Of a stretch of DNA of 64,000 bases, positions 16,556-24,508 are shown one piece after another. The translations under genes and the position numbers were made by a program. Position 1 is the stretch's first letter. Every line of letters starts with the position of its first letter. This stretch comes from Roseateles aquatilis. Lineage in GTDB: Bacteria > Pseudomonadota > Gammaproteobacteria > Burkholderiales > Burkholderiaceae_C. The notes under the pieces were generated by a model, which worked only from the letters and a program-made list of their open reading frames with translations, had not been told where the DNA came from and searched no databases. Location: contig NZ_NIOF01000004.1 in assembly GCF_002205645.1 (NCBI RefSeq), forward strand, positions 248,001-312,000. The letters run 5' to 3'.

Positions 16556-16796
16556 GGTCGGCCTCCTTGGAGATGGTGCTGCGCGCGGCGCGGATCTGCG
16601 CGAGCTGCATCTGGTAGCCCGCCCAAGCGTCGTTGCCGGTGCGGACATCGGCGGCCAGCTTTGCGCGCATCCTGCTCGGTCTGAAGGCGGTCCTACAGCT
16701 GGTCGCACTCCTCGAGGACGCCGCAGGCGATCCAGCCGCCGCCGGCGCCCAACGCCAGCGCGATGGTGACCGCGCCCAGGGGCGCGGTGCCGCCAC
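16416..16796 (-). pseudogene. Damaged LysB/Rz-like inner-membrane spanin remnant
   Basis: The frame 16416-16796 contains a plausible helical middle (MRAKLAADVRTGNDAWAGYQ ... QLAQIRAARSTISKEADHAL) that overlaps the Rz1-like gene in a different frame, as in LysB/LysC pairs. The expected N-terminal membrane helix is instead found in another frame (VTIALALGAGGGWIACGVLE), which ends with TAG near 16693. A frameshift around 16690 would join the two. I therefore treat it as a broken or mis-sequenced gene. No endolysin or holin is recognised beside it apart from the membrane protein upstream. Confidence 0.45.
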
Positions 16797-16812
16797 GAGA
16801 CGGCAACCATCT

Positions 16813-17268
16813 CTAGCCGATCAGTCGAAAGACGGCGAACGCTGCCAGGACCACGCCACCCCCGAAGGTGATGAAGCCCAGCAGCGACAGCACCACCGCC
16901 AACCTCCCCAGCAGGTCGCCTTGCGCTGCCTTGCGCCGATTCTCTGGCTCGATCGATTGAAAGTGCAGCGACTGGGCGAGGTACCGCGCCGCATGTGCGA
17001 GGCCGCCAAGAAGCGCCGCCACACCGAAGGCGATCAGTGCCATCGCGAGTCCCGACGCGGCCGAGGGAAGCTTGCCATCCTTGACCAACGTGCCGATGAA
17101 ACCGAGCAGCACGATAACTGCGCCACCGCTGATCAGGATGAGGGTATTGAGTGCATCCTTCCCCGTCTCGAACGTAGCCTTCAGCATCTCGAGGCGATAC
17201 CCCATCCGGGCCTCGTAGTGCGCCTGTGGGCGCCAGCCCTCTTGTTCACGATCTGCGCTCATTTCCAT
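16813..17268 (-). CDS. Three-helix membrane protein, possible holin-like role
   Basis: A 151-residue protein with a polar N-terminus (about 40 residues) and three predicted membrane helices: LNTLILISGGAVIVLLGFIG, GLAMALIAFGVAALLGGLAH and LAVVLSLLGFITFGGGVVLA. I do not recognise a named family. Its position directly upstream of spanin-like genes, and its helix count, would suit a holin, but the charged cytoplasmic stretch between helices 2 and 3 and the long N-terminus are unlike small holins. The ATG at 17268 is the only good start. Confidence 0.6.
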   Translation of the reverse strand: MEMSADREQEGWRPQAHYEARMGYRLEMLKATFETGKDALNTLILISGGAVIVLLGFIGTLVKDGKLPSAASGLAMALIAFGVAALLGGLAHAARYLAQSLHFQSIEPENRRKAAQGDLLGRLAVVLSLLGFITFGGGVVLAAFAVFRLIG

Positions 17269-17624
17269 GCGACCTCACAACGTCTTCGGGAGGCCATTCT
17301 TTTACAGAATCCGGTGCGCGCCGAAAATCTCGGCGGCCGTAAAAAAACCCGTGCGTGCGGGACTAGGCGGTCCAGGGCTCAGCCGCCCCAGGGATTGAGC
17401 CCCCCTACCCCCGATCGGCCGACCGTTCGAGGGTTCGACGATGGGTCTGCGGGGCGCCCAGCGACCCCAGGTTGGCCGATCGCATCAGGGTTGTGGCGTC
17501 GGCGGAGGCAGGTCCTTGACGAGCATGGCGGCCGTCCAGGTGAGGTGCGGTCATGTGGCGCGGAAAGGGAACGTCGGGATGACCGCAACGCCCCTCAGGG
17601 CGCCCCGATTCTGTCGGCTGTTGT
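17269..17624. other. Gap between capsid gene and membrane-protein gene
   Basis: No gene is convincing here. One short minus-strand frame (17379-17588) is Arg/Pro-rich without recognisable features. The region holds a T-tract hairpin (17341-17362) that could end transcription of the capsid gene. In a complete phage this is where protease, portal or terminase genes would be expected; none remains. Confidence 0.5.
17341..17362 (-). terminator. Possible terminator behind the capsid gene
   Basis: On the minus strand CCCG and CGGG pair around a short loop and are followed directly by seven T residues. The stem is short (four pairs), so the call is tentative, but the T-run and the position downstream of the capsid gene fit. 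Confidence 0.35.
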
Positions 17625-19106
17625 TCAGCGCGCGCCCAGCACCACGAATGGCGAGACGGTGCTCGTGCCGTCGCGCAGCGTGGTCGGCGCTGCGTCCTCC
17701 GGCATGCCGTCGAGCCGGAGTGTCAGCTTGAAGGCGATCTCATCGGTGTCGAAGAAGCGCGAGCTGTCACGGATCAGTCGCACATCGGATCGCATGGTGA
17801 TCAGGTAGCGCATCGGGTCCGCCAACACGATGTCGCCCTTGGCCGAGAGCGAACTGCATGCATCCGTCACCAGCGCCGGCCGACCGAAGATCCGCAGGTT
17901 GCCTTCGGCATCCGTTGTCACGGCGGGGATGTAGCTACCGCCGACGTTCTCCGTGCCGGCCACGTTCTTCACGGTGAAGCTCAAGCCATACAGCGCGGGG
18001 ATCAGCGTCGGGTGCACGTACCAGACACTGCGCTTGAAGCTCACCGGATCCAGGCGTCCCACCATCTTGGCCAAGTTCTGCAGCAGCAGCGTGTTGGAGG
18101 TCTGCCCACTTTCCTTGGCGACCTCGATCGCCGCGCCCGAGTTGATCACGCCCAATGCGGTGCCGCTGCCGTTGCCCGCGAGGAACGCGTAGTCCAGCCC
18201 GGAAGCGACCGCCGCTGTCATGGCCTGGGTCAGCGCCTGGTCGAAATTGGGAGCGTCTTCCGCCAACTCGCTCGATACCACGCAGAAGACGTTCGCCTTC
18301 TTCGCCGAGGCCTGGACGCGGCGGGCCCGCGGCTTTTGCTGCACGAGTTCTTCGGCCTCTGCGCCCCACTCCAGCTTCAGCCCAGCGCGCTTGCCGCCGG
18401 TGCGGTCGGTGCTCTCGAAGCCTGCGATGATCGCGTCGCCGCTGGTGATCGGGACGACGTTCGCGAGCGGCCGGAAGACCTCGATCTGCAGCGCGGCGTC
18501 CATCATCTGCTGGACGAAGGCGGACGGGACGAGGAAGCCGGCCGAGGCCCCTTCGCCCGTCGTCGACCCGGCGTAGGAGTTGCGCACCATCAGGCGTTGA
18601 TCGTTGCCCGACGCCACGGCAAGCGCGAACTCTCCCAGCGTCTGGAAGCGACCGCCGTAGGGATCTCGCGCGGCAGCGAACATTTCGGCGAAACGGCGAG
18701 GCGGCTCGACGCCGCGAGACGTCAACATCGTGCGTTGACCCGGTCGCCGGCCAGAGCCTTCATTCGGCGAATCCGAAGCGTTCGCTGCGGTCCGCCGAGG
18801 CGTCGGACGGGTGAGCAGTGCTTGGATGGTACCGGCCTGCTCATCCAGTTGCTCGACCTCATCGGTGCGCCGCTGGATGGCTCGACGCTCGTCCGCGGTC
18901 AGCTCACGTTGAGCTGCATCCGCTTGGTCCAAAACGCTCTGAGACCGCGCGTTCAAGCGTTCCTGTCGAATGCGGATCGAATCGAGTTCCTCCTGAAGCT
19001 CTTCGGGGGAGCGACCATCCGCTCGGATGCCGACGCGCGCTACCAGGGATTGGACGCGGAAAACGCGTCGATTCCATTCGACGCGGTGATGGTTCATGGG
19101 GGTCAT
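17625..19106 (-). CDS. HK97-fold phage major capsid protein with delta/scaffold domain
   Basis: A 493-residue capsid protein. Residues about 25-95 are a charged coiled-coil (SPEELQEELDSIRIRQERLN ... LTADERRAIQRRTDEVEQLD), the usual delta domain. The HK97 core begins near residue 150 and contains AGFLVPSAFVQQMMDAALQI, EIFRPLAN-type text, FCVVSSELAEDAPNFDQAL, FLAGNGSGTALGVI and WYVHPTLIPALYGL, all family hallmarks. The ATG at 19106 is preceded by AAAGGA. Normal HK97-type phages encode a prohead protease that removes the delta domain, but no protease, portal or terminase is seen in this element, so assembly would need a helper phage or would be defective. Confidence 0.92.
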   Translation of the reverse strand: MTPMNHHRVEWNRRVFRVQSLVARVGIRADGRSPEELQEELDSIRIRQERLNARSQSVLDQADAAQRELTADERRAIQRRTDEVEQLDEQAGTIQALLTRPTPRRTAANASDSPNEGSGRRPGQRTMLTSRGVEPPRRFAEMFAAARDPYGGRFQTLGEFALAVASGNDQRLMVRNSYAGSTTGEGASAGFLVPSAFVQQMMDAALQIEVFRPLANVVPITSGDAIIAGFESTDRTGGKRAGLKLEWGAEAEELVQQKPRARRVQASAKKANVFCVVSSELAEDAPNFDQALTQAMTAAVASGLDYAFLAGNGSGTALGVINSGAAIEVAKESGQTSNTLLLQNLAKMVGRLDPVSFKRSVWYVHPTLIPALYGLSFTVKNVAGTENVGGSYIPAVTTDAEGNLRIFGRPALVTDACSSLSAKGDIVLADPMRYLITMRSDVRLIRDSSRFFDTDEIAFKLTLRLDGMPEDAAPTTLRDGTSTVSPFVVLGAR

Positions 19107-19335
19107 GATGATCCTTTGGCGAGCGCAGGTGCGGCAAAGGAGCGCGCAGCACCCGCGAAACGTTGGGGCCGCGACGGTGTCGTGCGGCAACGGGCCGGCG
19201 ATGTGGGTGCTTGCGCGAGGCGTTTGGCGGAGATCGGTCACGGGGCCGCCGACGTGGGGCGGGCATGACGGAGCGTCGAACGGGGCGGAAGCGAGTGCCG
19301 GACAAATTTCATTCTGGCGATCTTTGATTGCGACG

Positions 19336-19737
19336 TCAAACCGGCACACCGATCTCGCAGCTGCACAGCTGCACGGAGGTCGTGTCGTCTGCCATTCTGA
19401 GGACGATCGACCTCAGCCTCGGATCGACCAACACCTGCAGACGCGCTCCGCGCATGGCCGCCATCGAGATCGCTTCGAGCACATCGTCCCCAAGGGTCTC
19501 AAGGGCCTTCTGTGCGATTGGGGCGACAGCCTCGCACACCTCTGCAGCCGCATCGTCGATCTTCGGCAAGGCTCGGACATGCTGGTCGCCAGGTTCCCAG
19601 AGCCCGATGGCTGTGACTGGCGAGACGGTGATCACCGCGATTGCGTCTTCTCCAGCGCCCATCCGGGCCAGCCAAGTCGCAACTGCGTGCAGCAGGTTGG
19701 GCTCCAACTCAATCCCGGTTTGATCTTCATGTTCCAT
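19336..19737 (-). CDS. Unknown element protein upstream of the capsid gene
   Basis: A 133-residue acidic protein (MEHEDQTGIELEPNLLHAVA ...) with no motif I recognise and no membrane segment. The ATG at 19737 has GAGGGA six bases upstream; a GTG at 19755 overlapping the previous stop is an alternative. It lies between the replication protein and the capsid gene on the same strand, separated from the capsid start by about 230 bases without a clear gene. A role in replication or capsid control is a guess only. Confidence 0.65.
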   Translation of the reverse strand: MEHEDQTGIELEPNLLHAVATWLARMGAGEDAIAVITVSPVTAIGLWEPGDQHVRALPKIDDAAAEVCEAVAPIAQKALETLGDDVLEAISMAAMRGARLQVLVDPRLRSIVLRMADDTTSVQLCSCEIGVPV

Positions 19738-19751
19738 TCGATTCCCTCGAT

Positions 19752-20636
19752 TCACGTGGCGGTGCGTTCAAGCACCACCGGTTGATCGTCCGGCCCTCTG
19801 GACTCGGCAATGACGTTCGACAACTGCGCGCGGCGTGCTTGCAGCCCTCTGGTCGTGAGCAGGTACTCGTTGCCCTGAAACATCCAGAGCTTCAGCCAGT
19901 CTTCCTTGACAGCGCGACGGAACACCGCGCGCCAGTCGACATAGGTCTTCGGCTTCTCCGGCGATGCAGGGTCCGGCGTGTAGCGATCCTTGAACACGTC
20001 CCACGCGAGCGCGAGGAACTCAGGTGGCAGGCCTACGCGCTCCGACCAGTTGAAAATCGCGTCATCACCGGGAACGGCCTTTCTTCCTGCCGCCGCTTCG
20101 CCGGTCAGCCACTCGGCGAGAGTCGTCTCCTCGATGCGTCGACGCGGGGCGTGTTCATCACGACGAGAAACCCCCCTCTCCTCTGGTTCCTTACGGTTCC
20201 TTCTGGTTCGGGTAGCACCGGTGCCACCCGTCGGCTGCATGGGTGCCACCCCTTCGTTGCATGGGTGCAACCCGTCGGGCGCATTCGCTTCGCTCGGAGG
20301 GGTAGCACCGGTGCCACCCGTAGGGGTTGCGCCGGTGCCATCCGTCTCCCGCAATGTGGTGAGTCGATCGAAGTGCAGCCGGTAATGCGGCGCGAGGCCG
20401 GGGGCCCCTCCAGCAGCATTCGCCACGATGCTCAAGACCTGGCACTCCAACAGCGTCCGGACACATCGCCGCGCTTGGTCTCTGCTGATACCGACACGCT
20501 CGGCGATCGATGCCAGCGAGAGGTTCAACTGGCCCGTCCGTTCGTTGAGCGCATCGGCAAGGACCACGGCCGTCAGCTTCACTGTTGGTGGCTTCAATGA
20601 AGAAGCGATGACGGCAGTGACCGCGCGAATGCTCAT
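19752..20636 (-). CDS. Lambda O-like replication initiator with embedded origin repeats
   Basis: A 294-residue protein. Residues 1-85 form a winged helix-turn-helix (LKPPTVKLTAVVLADALNER ... LSLASIAERVGISRDQARRC). Residues about 98-150 are a low-complexity linker rich in GGTGATP, encoded by iteron-like DNA repeats. The C-terminal part (residues 170-270, with TYVDWRAVFRRAVKEDWLKL) resembles the helicase-loading end of phage O/DnaT-like proteins. An N-terminal DNA-binding domain, an origin within the linker-coding DNA and a C-terminal partner domain is the arrangement known for lambda O. It overlaps its neighbours by four bases upstream. This implies the element can replicate itself after excision. 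Confidence 0.65.
   Translation of the reverse strand: MSIRAVTAVIASSLKPPTVKLTAVVLADALNERTGQLNLSLASIAERVGISRDQARRCVRTLLECQVLSIVANAAGGAPGLAPHYRLHFDRLTTLRETDGTGATPTGGTGATPPSEANAPDGLHPCNEGVAPMQPTGGTGATRTRRNRKEPEERGVSRRDEHAPRRRIEETTLAEWLTGEAAAGRKAVPGDDAIFNWSERVGLPPEFLALAWDVFKDRYTPDPASPEKPKTYVDWRAVFRRAVKEDWLKLWMFQGNEYLLTTRGLQARRAQLSNVIAESRGPDDQPVVLERTAT
20210..20345. repeat. Iteron-like repeats inside the replication gene (candidate origin)
   Basis: A 22-bp sequence occurs exactly twice, at 20210-20231 and 20300-20321. Each copy is a near-palindrome with the perfect core GCACCGGTGC. A degenerate third copy (GCGCCGGTGCC) lies at about 20329-20339, and shorter variants (CATGGGTGCCACCC, CATGGGTGCAACCC) sit between. 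The repeats are in the linker-coding part of the O-like gene, so they may serve as initiator binding sites as well as coding sequence. Confidence 0.65.
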
Positions 20637-20857
20637 GCGGCGCGCTCAAGGGCCTTCTGCAACGCACGACACCACCCCCTGAGGCGCGGCGCGTCACCGG
20701 CGCGGAAAACCCGCTCGAGTGCTTCATGGAGCAGGTCCGCTGGCGCCATGCCTTCGCGCAGCAGGAGTAACAGTTGAGCAGCCTCCTCCTGTCCCTCAAC
20801 GACGGACAGTGCCCCGTGCGAGAGGCTGCCGGGTCGAGGCAGATCGGGGGCGCTCAT
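20633..20857 (-). CDS. Small unknown protein of the replication operon
   Basis: A 74-residue, mostly helical protein (MSAPDLPRPGSLSHGALSVV ... LLLLLREGMAPADLLHEALE). It overlaps the upstream DNA-binding gene and the downstream O-like gene by four bases each, so it is translationally coupled to both. No family is recognised. Size and position would suit a replication accessory or regulatory protein. Confidence 0.6.
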   Translation of the reverse strand: MSAPDLPRPGSLSHGALSVVEGQEEAAQLLLLLREGMAPADLLHEALERVFRAGDAPRLRGWCRALQKALERAA

Positions 20858-21171
20858 TGCGTACCGCCTTCGGCCCGCTTCGCCGCGGCCGCGAGCGAAG
20901 CCATCTTGGCGCGCCGGAGGAGCGCATCACCCTGGGCCGGCTCGCGTGCCGTCTGCTGAGCGCGCTGGATGAGGAACTGACGAACGTCCGAAAGCAGCCA
21001 GCGAGTGCAGCGATGGGCGCGGAAAACAGGCTGCGGCGCTTCACCTCTGCTCACGAGCGTCTGCCAACTGGTGATCGAAATGCCGCATGCAGCTGCAGCG
21101 GATGGCCCGTCGATCATGGCGACATCCGCCAGGGCTGGGTGAATCTCCGGGTTTTTTGTCTGGTCGGTCAT
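20854..21171 (-). CDS. AlpA/MerR-like helix-turn-helix protein
   Basis: A 105-residue protein whose centre (ACGISITSWQTLVSRGEAPQ ... CTRWLLSDVRQFLIQR) reads as a winged helix of the AlpA/excisionase group: a recognition helix followed by the characteristic 'RGEAPQP ... RW..SDVR.FL' pattern. Such proteins act as excisionases or activators of int in P4-like and PICI satellites. It overlaps the next gene by four bases. The Ala/Arg/Gln-rich tail has no clear role. A control function over excision or the operon is likely but inferred. Confidence 0.7.
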   Translation of the reverse strand: MTDQTKNPEIHPALADVAMIDGPSAAAACGISITSWQTLVSRGEAPQPVFRAHRCTRWLLSDVRQFLIQRAQQTAREPAQGDALLRRAKMASLAAAAKRAEGGTQ

Positions 21172-21224
21172 TTCTGGCCCTCAAGAGTGAGGACCGCATG
21201 GTTGCGCCAGTGCGTCAGTCGACC

Positions 21225-21845
21225 CTAGACAGAAATTCCCCCGCGCTTCGCCCGTCGAGCGGCTCTGCCGATCGACGCCTCCGGCGAAGGCACGCCACAT
21301 GCGACAAGGACCTCGTCAGCCAGATGCTCCGCGTCCTCGACCGACGACAGGCTCTTCTTCAGCTCCGTGACGACGGCGCGAAGCAGCTCGTCCCGCGCGC
21401 GCATTGACGGCCTGCCGCGGTTGGCCTTCTGCCGCCGCAGCGATTCGCATGCGCTCTTCAGGAGATCGCCAATCTCCGAGTCCGACCCGGCCGCAAGGGC
21501 CTCTCGCCACGTCCGCCCGATCTTGAGCGCGGCGTGCGAGACAGCGGGCTCGGCATACCAGGCAGGCAGACGGGCCAGGCGCCCATCGGCACGGGCTGCC
21601 CCCGGGGCGGCCGCTGCCGCCTCCAACCAGCGGATGATCGCGGCCCGTTCCGCCATGCTGGCGCGAGCCATCGCGTGAGCTCGGAACTGGGCAAGCGGCG
21701 CCCGAAGCCAAGCACCAAAGGCCTGCGCGTCAATGCACGAGTCGCGCAGCACCACCGATAGATCGGGGAGCTGCTGCACCAGCTCACCATCGGTCCATAC
21801 CAGGGGCCCCGAAGGTCCCAGGGCGTCGCTCTTCGACTTGGTCAT
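21225..21845 (-). CDS. Unknown element protein, 206 residues
   Basis: Starts at an ATG overlapping the HNH gene's stop by four bases. The sequence is helical and Ala/Arg-rich (LPDLSVVLRDSCIDAQAFGA ... GRTWREALAAGSDSEIGDLL ... RAVVTELKKSLSSVEDAEHL), without Cys/His clusters, membrane segments or a recognised domain. The end is strongly basic (GRAARRAKRGG), which would suit contact with DNA. Its conserved coupling to the HNH nuclease suggests that they work together, perhaps in DNA processing or packaging; that is an inference. Confidence 0.6.
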   Translation of the reverse strand: MTKSKSDALGPSGPLVWTDGELVQQLPDLSVVLRDSCIDAQAFGAWLRAPLAQFRAHAMARASMAERAAIIRWLEAAAAAPGAARADGRLARLPAWYAEPAVSHAALKIGRTWREALAAGSDSEIGDLLKSACESLRRQKANRGRPSMRARDELLRAVVTELKKSLSSVEDAEHLADEVLVACGVPSPEASIGRAARRAKRGGISV

Positions 21846-22399
21846 CGTCTGTGTCCCCAGCGACGCCGTGATTGACCGACCGCCCAGACGAACTCGATCG
21901 CCGTCCGATCTCCCTTGCGGAGATTGCAGGTAGCGCACGCGGCGACCAAGTTCGGCATGCCATCACTACCACCTAGTGCCCGCGGCATCTGATGCTCCAC
22001 GTGCCATGACGAAGACTCGAGTTTCAGGTCGCTGCCGCAGTAGTGGCAACGGCCGCCGGACCGCTCATGCACATGGCGACGCCGGCGAGAGACTCTTGGA
22101 CCTGCTGGCGTAGCCGGCGGCGGCACCGCGGCCAGCTCAGCATCGGACCACAGCCGCGGCTGGTACCACAACGGCAACTCTCCTGCATCGTCCCTGGTCC
22201 GCAGCACGCGCCGCGCGGTCGCCAGCACATCGCTCTTGGACTCAGCGATGCTGACCACGCGACCGGCCGAAGGCTCGATCACCATGAACCTAACGGCATG
22301 GAGCCCCCCGGACACAATCGCCTGCGTGGCAAGTTCGAAGCGCCCGCTTCCGAACGGGCCGCCGAACAAGGGCTTGCGAAGGATGTGACTTGCCGTCAT
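21842..22399 (-). CDS. HNH endonuclease domain protein
   Basis: A 185-residue protein. The C-terminal half is a zinc-associated HNH nuclease: RCHYCGSDLKLE, then WHVEHQMPRALGGSDGMPNL and AACATCNLRKGDR, so two CxxC pairs and the catalytic His and Asn positions are present. The N-terminal 100 residues are unrecognised. In HK97-type phages HNH nucleases support terminase-dependent DNA packaging; in other islands they nick DNA or act in defence. It is coupled by ATGA overlaps to genes on both sides. Confidence 0.85.
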   Translation of the reverse strand: MTASHILRKPLFGGPFGSGRFELATQAIVSGGLHAVRFMVIEPSAGRVVSIAESKSDVLATARRVLRTRDDAGELPLWYQPRLWSDAELAAVPPPATPAGPRVSRRRRHVHERSGGRCHYCGSDLKLESSSWHVEHQMPRALGGSDGMPNLVAACATCNLRKGDRTAIEFVWAVGQSRRRWGHRR

Positions 22400-22647
22400 G
22401 GCGTCCCCGCGTTTCTATGGCGCCATTCCGCGAGCTTCGATCTGAAGTTTCCGCCAGGCAGGTCGTCCCAGTTGCTGACCCCGGCACGTGCAATCCATCC
22501 GAGTTCTCGGGCTTGCAGGTAGGCACGCACCGTGGACCACATCGGCCCGCTGAATTGTTGAGCGCGCTCTTCTTGGGCTCGCTCCCAACCGTCCCACACG
22601 TGCGAGAGGTCCAGGTCCTGAATTCGCTTTGTCCGGGGCTTATCCAT
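22396..22647 (-). CDS. Small unknown element protein
   Basis: An 83-residue protein (MDKPRTKRIQDLDLSHVWDG ... NWDDLPGGNFRSKLAEWRHR), rich in Trp and charged residues. It overlaps the upstream gene by eight bases and the HNH gene by four, so it is a member of the same operon. No family is recognised, and there are no transmembrane or metal-binding motifs. Confidence 0.6.
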   Translation of the reverse strand: MDKPRTKRIQDLDLSHVWDGWERAQEERAQQFSGPMWSTVRAYLQARELGWIARAGVSNWDDLPGGNFRSKLAEWRHRNAGTP

Positions 22648-22996
22648 GGTGCACCTCAGGCTTCGTCGCGGATCGCTGCGCCTCGCGCAGCCGCTGCTCG
22701 GCCAGACTGAGATCCCCGAAGACGAGCCGCTTGAGGTCGTCAAGCTCGCGACCGTGGTTCGCCTCTGGGGCCTCGTCGACGCACGCCGAGATCGCATATC
22801 CCAGCTGCTGAATGCGGATCAGCATCCCGCACCAAGCCTTGCCGGCCTCGTCGAGCTTCGCAGCATCTACCTCTCGCAGAAGTACCGCGGCGAGGGCACT
22901 GACCTCGTATGAAGCCTCGAACGCCAGGTGGGCGTGCTGAAACGAGCTCGTGCGATCAGGTTCCACCGCAGCAGCGGGTAAAGTTCCGTCAGCCAT
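22640..22996 (-). CDS. Unknown element protein, first gene of the operon after the integrase
   Basis: A 118-residue, largely helical and acidic protein (FEASYEVSALAAVLLREVDA ... LDDLKRLVFGDLSLAEQRLR). It is separated from the integrase stop by about 100 bases, which is where the operon promoter could lie. The 3' end overlaps the next gene. I do not recognise the family. Confidence 0.6.
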   Translation of the reverse strand: MADGTLPAAAVEPDRTSSFQHAHLAFEASYEVSALAAVLLREVDAAKLDEAGKAWCGMLIRIQQLGYAISACVDEAPEANHGRELDDLKRLVFGDLSLAEQRLREAQRSATKPEVHHG

Positions 22997-23098
22997 GATT
23001 CACCTCTCCATCAGGTGGCCGTGGTCAGGAGGCCAGAGGTGCTGCAACACCAACTGGCCTCCGCCTATGCCGGCTGCCGGCCGGCGCGGGTTCGCGGG

Positions 23099-24403
23099 TC
23101 AGGCCCGCCGACTCTGCATGTCGATCACATCGCCGCCCTCGCGCAGGCGCTCGAGGTATTCAGCCCAGCGCTGCAGCATGTCGCGGCGCTGTTCCAGGTA
23201 CTGCGTCCGGTTGTAGGCCCGCCCGAGCGCGTCGCCAACGGCATGTGCGAGCTGGGCCTCGATGATCTTGTCCTCGACACCGAGACGCTCTGCGATCAAC
23301 GTGCGCGCCGTGGCGCGGAAACCGTGAGCGGTCATGTCGTCGTTGCTGTAGCCCATGCGCCGCAGCGCACTGCGCACGGTGTTCTCGGACATGCAGCGTT
23401 GCCGCGTCGTCAGGGCCGGAAAGACGAACTTCCCGCCGCCTGTGAGTAGCTGCAGCTCGCGCAGCACGTCGACGGCCCGGGGCGCCAGCGGCACCAGATG
23501 CGGGGGGCCCGACGCCTTGTCTACCTTGAGGCGCTTCATCACCGTGCCGGGCACAGTCAGCAGCGCCTTGTCGAGGTCCACCCAGGCCCATTCCATCTGC
23601 CGTAGCTCGCCGGGCCGAAGCAACAGCAGCGGCGTCAACGCGAGCGCCGCCTTGGTGACCGGGTGCCCGCTGTAGGCGGCCATGTCCCGCAGCAGCGCCG
23701 CCACCTCTGCCGGCGCGATCAGTGCGGCGTGATGCCTCGTTTGGACCGGCTGCAGCGCATCGCGCAGATCCTGAGCGGGGTTCCGACCACAGACGCCCGT
23801 GGCGACGCCGTAGCGAAACACCTGGCTGCAGGCGTCCTTGAGGCGGTGTGCCGTCTCGATCGCCCCGCGAGCCTCGACCCTGCGGAGCGCCTGCAGCAGT
23901 TCGGGCGGATCGATGTCGGCGATCGGGCGTCGGCCGAGCGTCGGGAACGCATCGTTCGCAAGCCGCGTGAGCGTGCGATCGGCGTGGTTGGCGCTGACCT
24001 TGACCTGGTGCACGTTCGCCAGCCACTCACGCGCAACGAACTCGAACGACCCGGGCAGAGGTTTCCCTTCAGCGGCAAGCTTGGCACGCTGCCGCACGGC
24101 CGTTGCCGCGTCCTTGTCGGCGCGTTTAGCCTCGACGGGATCTCGCCCAGCGGCAAGCCCTTGGCGGGCCTCGTCGCGCTTCTGTCGAGCCAACGCGAGC
24201 GTGGTGTCCGGATAGGTGCCGAGGCTGAGACGGTTGGCCCTGGCGCCCACCCAGTACCTCAGGCGCCACCATCCTGCCCCAGAGGGTTGTGCCTCCAGCG
24301 TCAGGCCGGCGCCATCGTTGACGGTCACGGCCTTCCCGGCCGCCGCCGCGCGCTTCAGCGCAGCCTCGATACCCTTCACGCTCAACAGATTCACGCCCGG
24401 CAT
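23099..24403 (-). CDS. int: Tyrosine-recombinase integrase of the ssrA element
   Basis: A 434-residue P4-type integrase. The N-terminal arm-binding domain with LSLGTYPDTTLALARQKRDE is typical, followed by a SAM-like core-binding domain and the catalytic domain: Arg in LLRPGELRQMEW, HGFRATART with the His-x-x-Arg box, the second His in [15 protein letters not shown] and the nucleophile Tyr in YNRTQYLEQR. All catalytic residues are therefore present. The ATG at 24403 has GAGGAG nine bases upstream; a TTG at 24412 is less likely. It starts about 175 bases from the tmRNA end and reads away from it, the normal arrangement for tRNA/tmRNA-directed integrases. Confidence 0.95.
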   Translation of the reverse strand: MPGVNLLSVKGIEAALKRAAAAGKAVTVNDGAGLTLEAQPSGAGWWRLRYWVGARANRLSLGTYPDTTLALARQKRDEARQGLAAGRDPVEAKRADKDAATAVRQRAKLAAEGKPLPGSFEFVAREWLANVHQVKVSANHADRTLTRLANDAFPTLGRRPIADIDPPELLQALRRVEARGAIETAHRLKDACSQVFRYGVATGVCGRNPAQDLRDALQPVQTRHHAALIAPAEVAALLRDMAAYSGHPVTKAALALTPLLLLRPGELRQMEWAWVDLDKALLTVPGTVMKRLKVDKASGPPHLVPLAPRAVDVLRELQLLTGGGKFVFPALTTRQRCMSENTVRSALRRMGYSNDDMTAHGFRATARTLIAERLGVEDKIIEAQLAHAVGDALGRAYNRTQYLEQRRDMLQRWAEYLERLREGGDVIDMQSRRA

Positions 24404-24404
24404 A

Positions 24405-24463
24405 CCGCACAACTCCTCACGTCGCGACGCCCGGACTGGGCGGTTGTGCGGATTGTTGTGCGG
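24405..24463. promoter_or_regulatory. Candidate integrase arm-binding sites
   Basis: The octamer TTGTGCGG occurs at 24444-24451 and 24456-24463 (12-base period) and inverted at 24405-24412, overlapping the integrase start region. Clustered short repeats between att and int are typical arm sites and could also let the integrase repress its own gene. The assignment rests on position and repetition only. Confidence 0.4.
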
Positions 24464-24508
24464 TGGATCAGTGTGTGCAAGCGTTCAAATGCGGCCCTTG
24501 CAAACATG

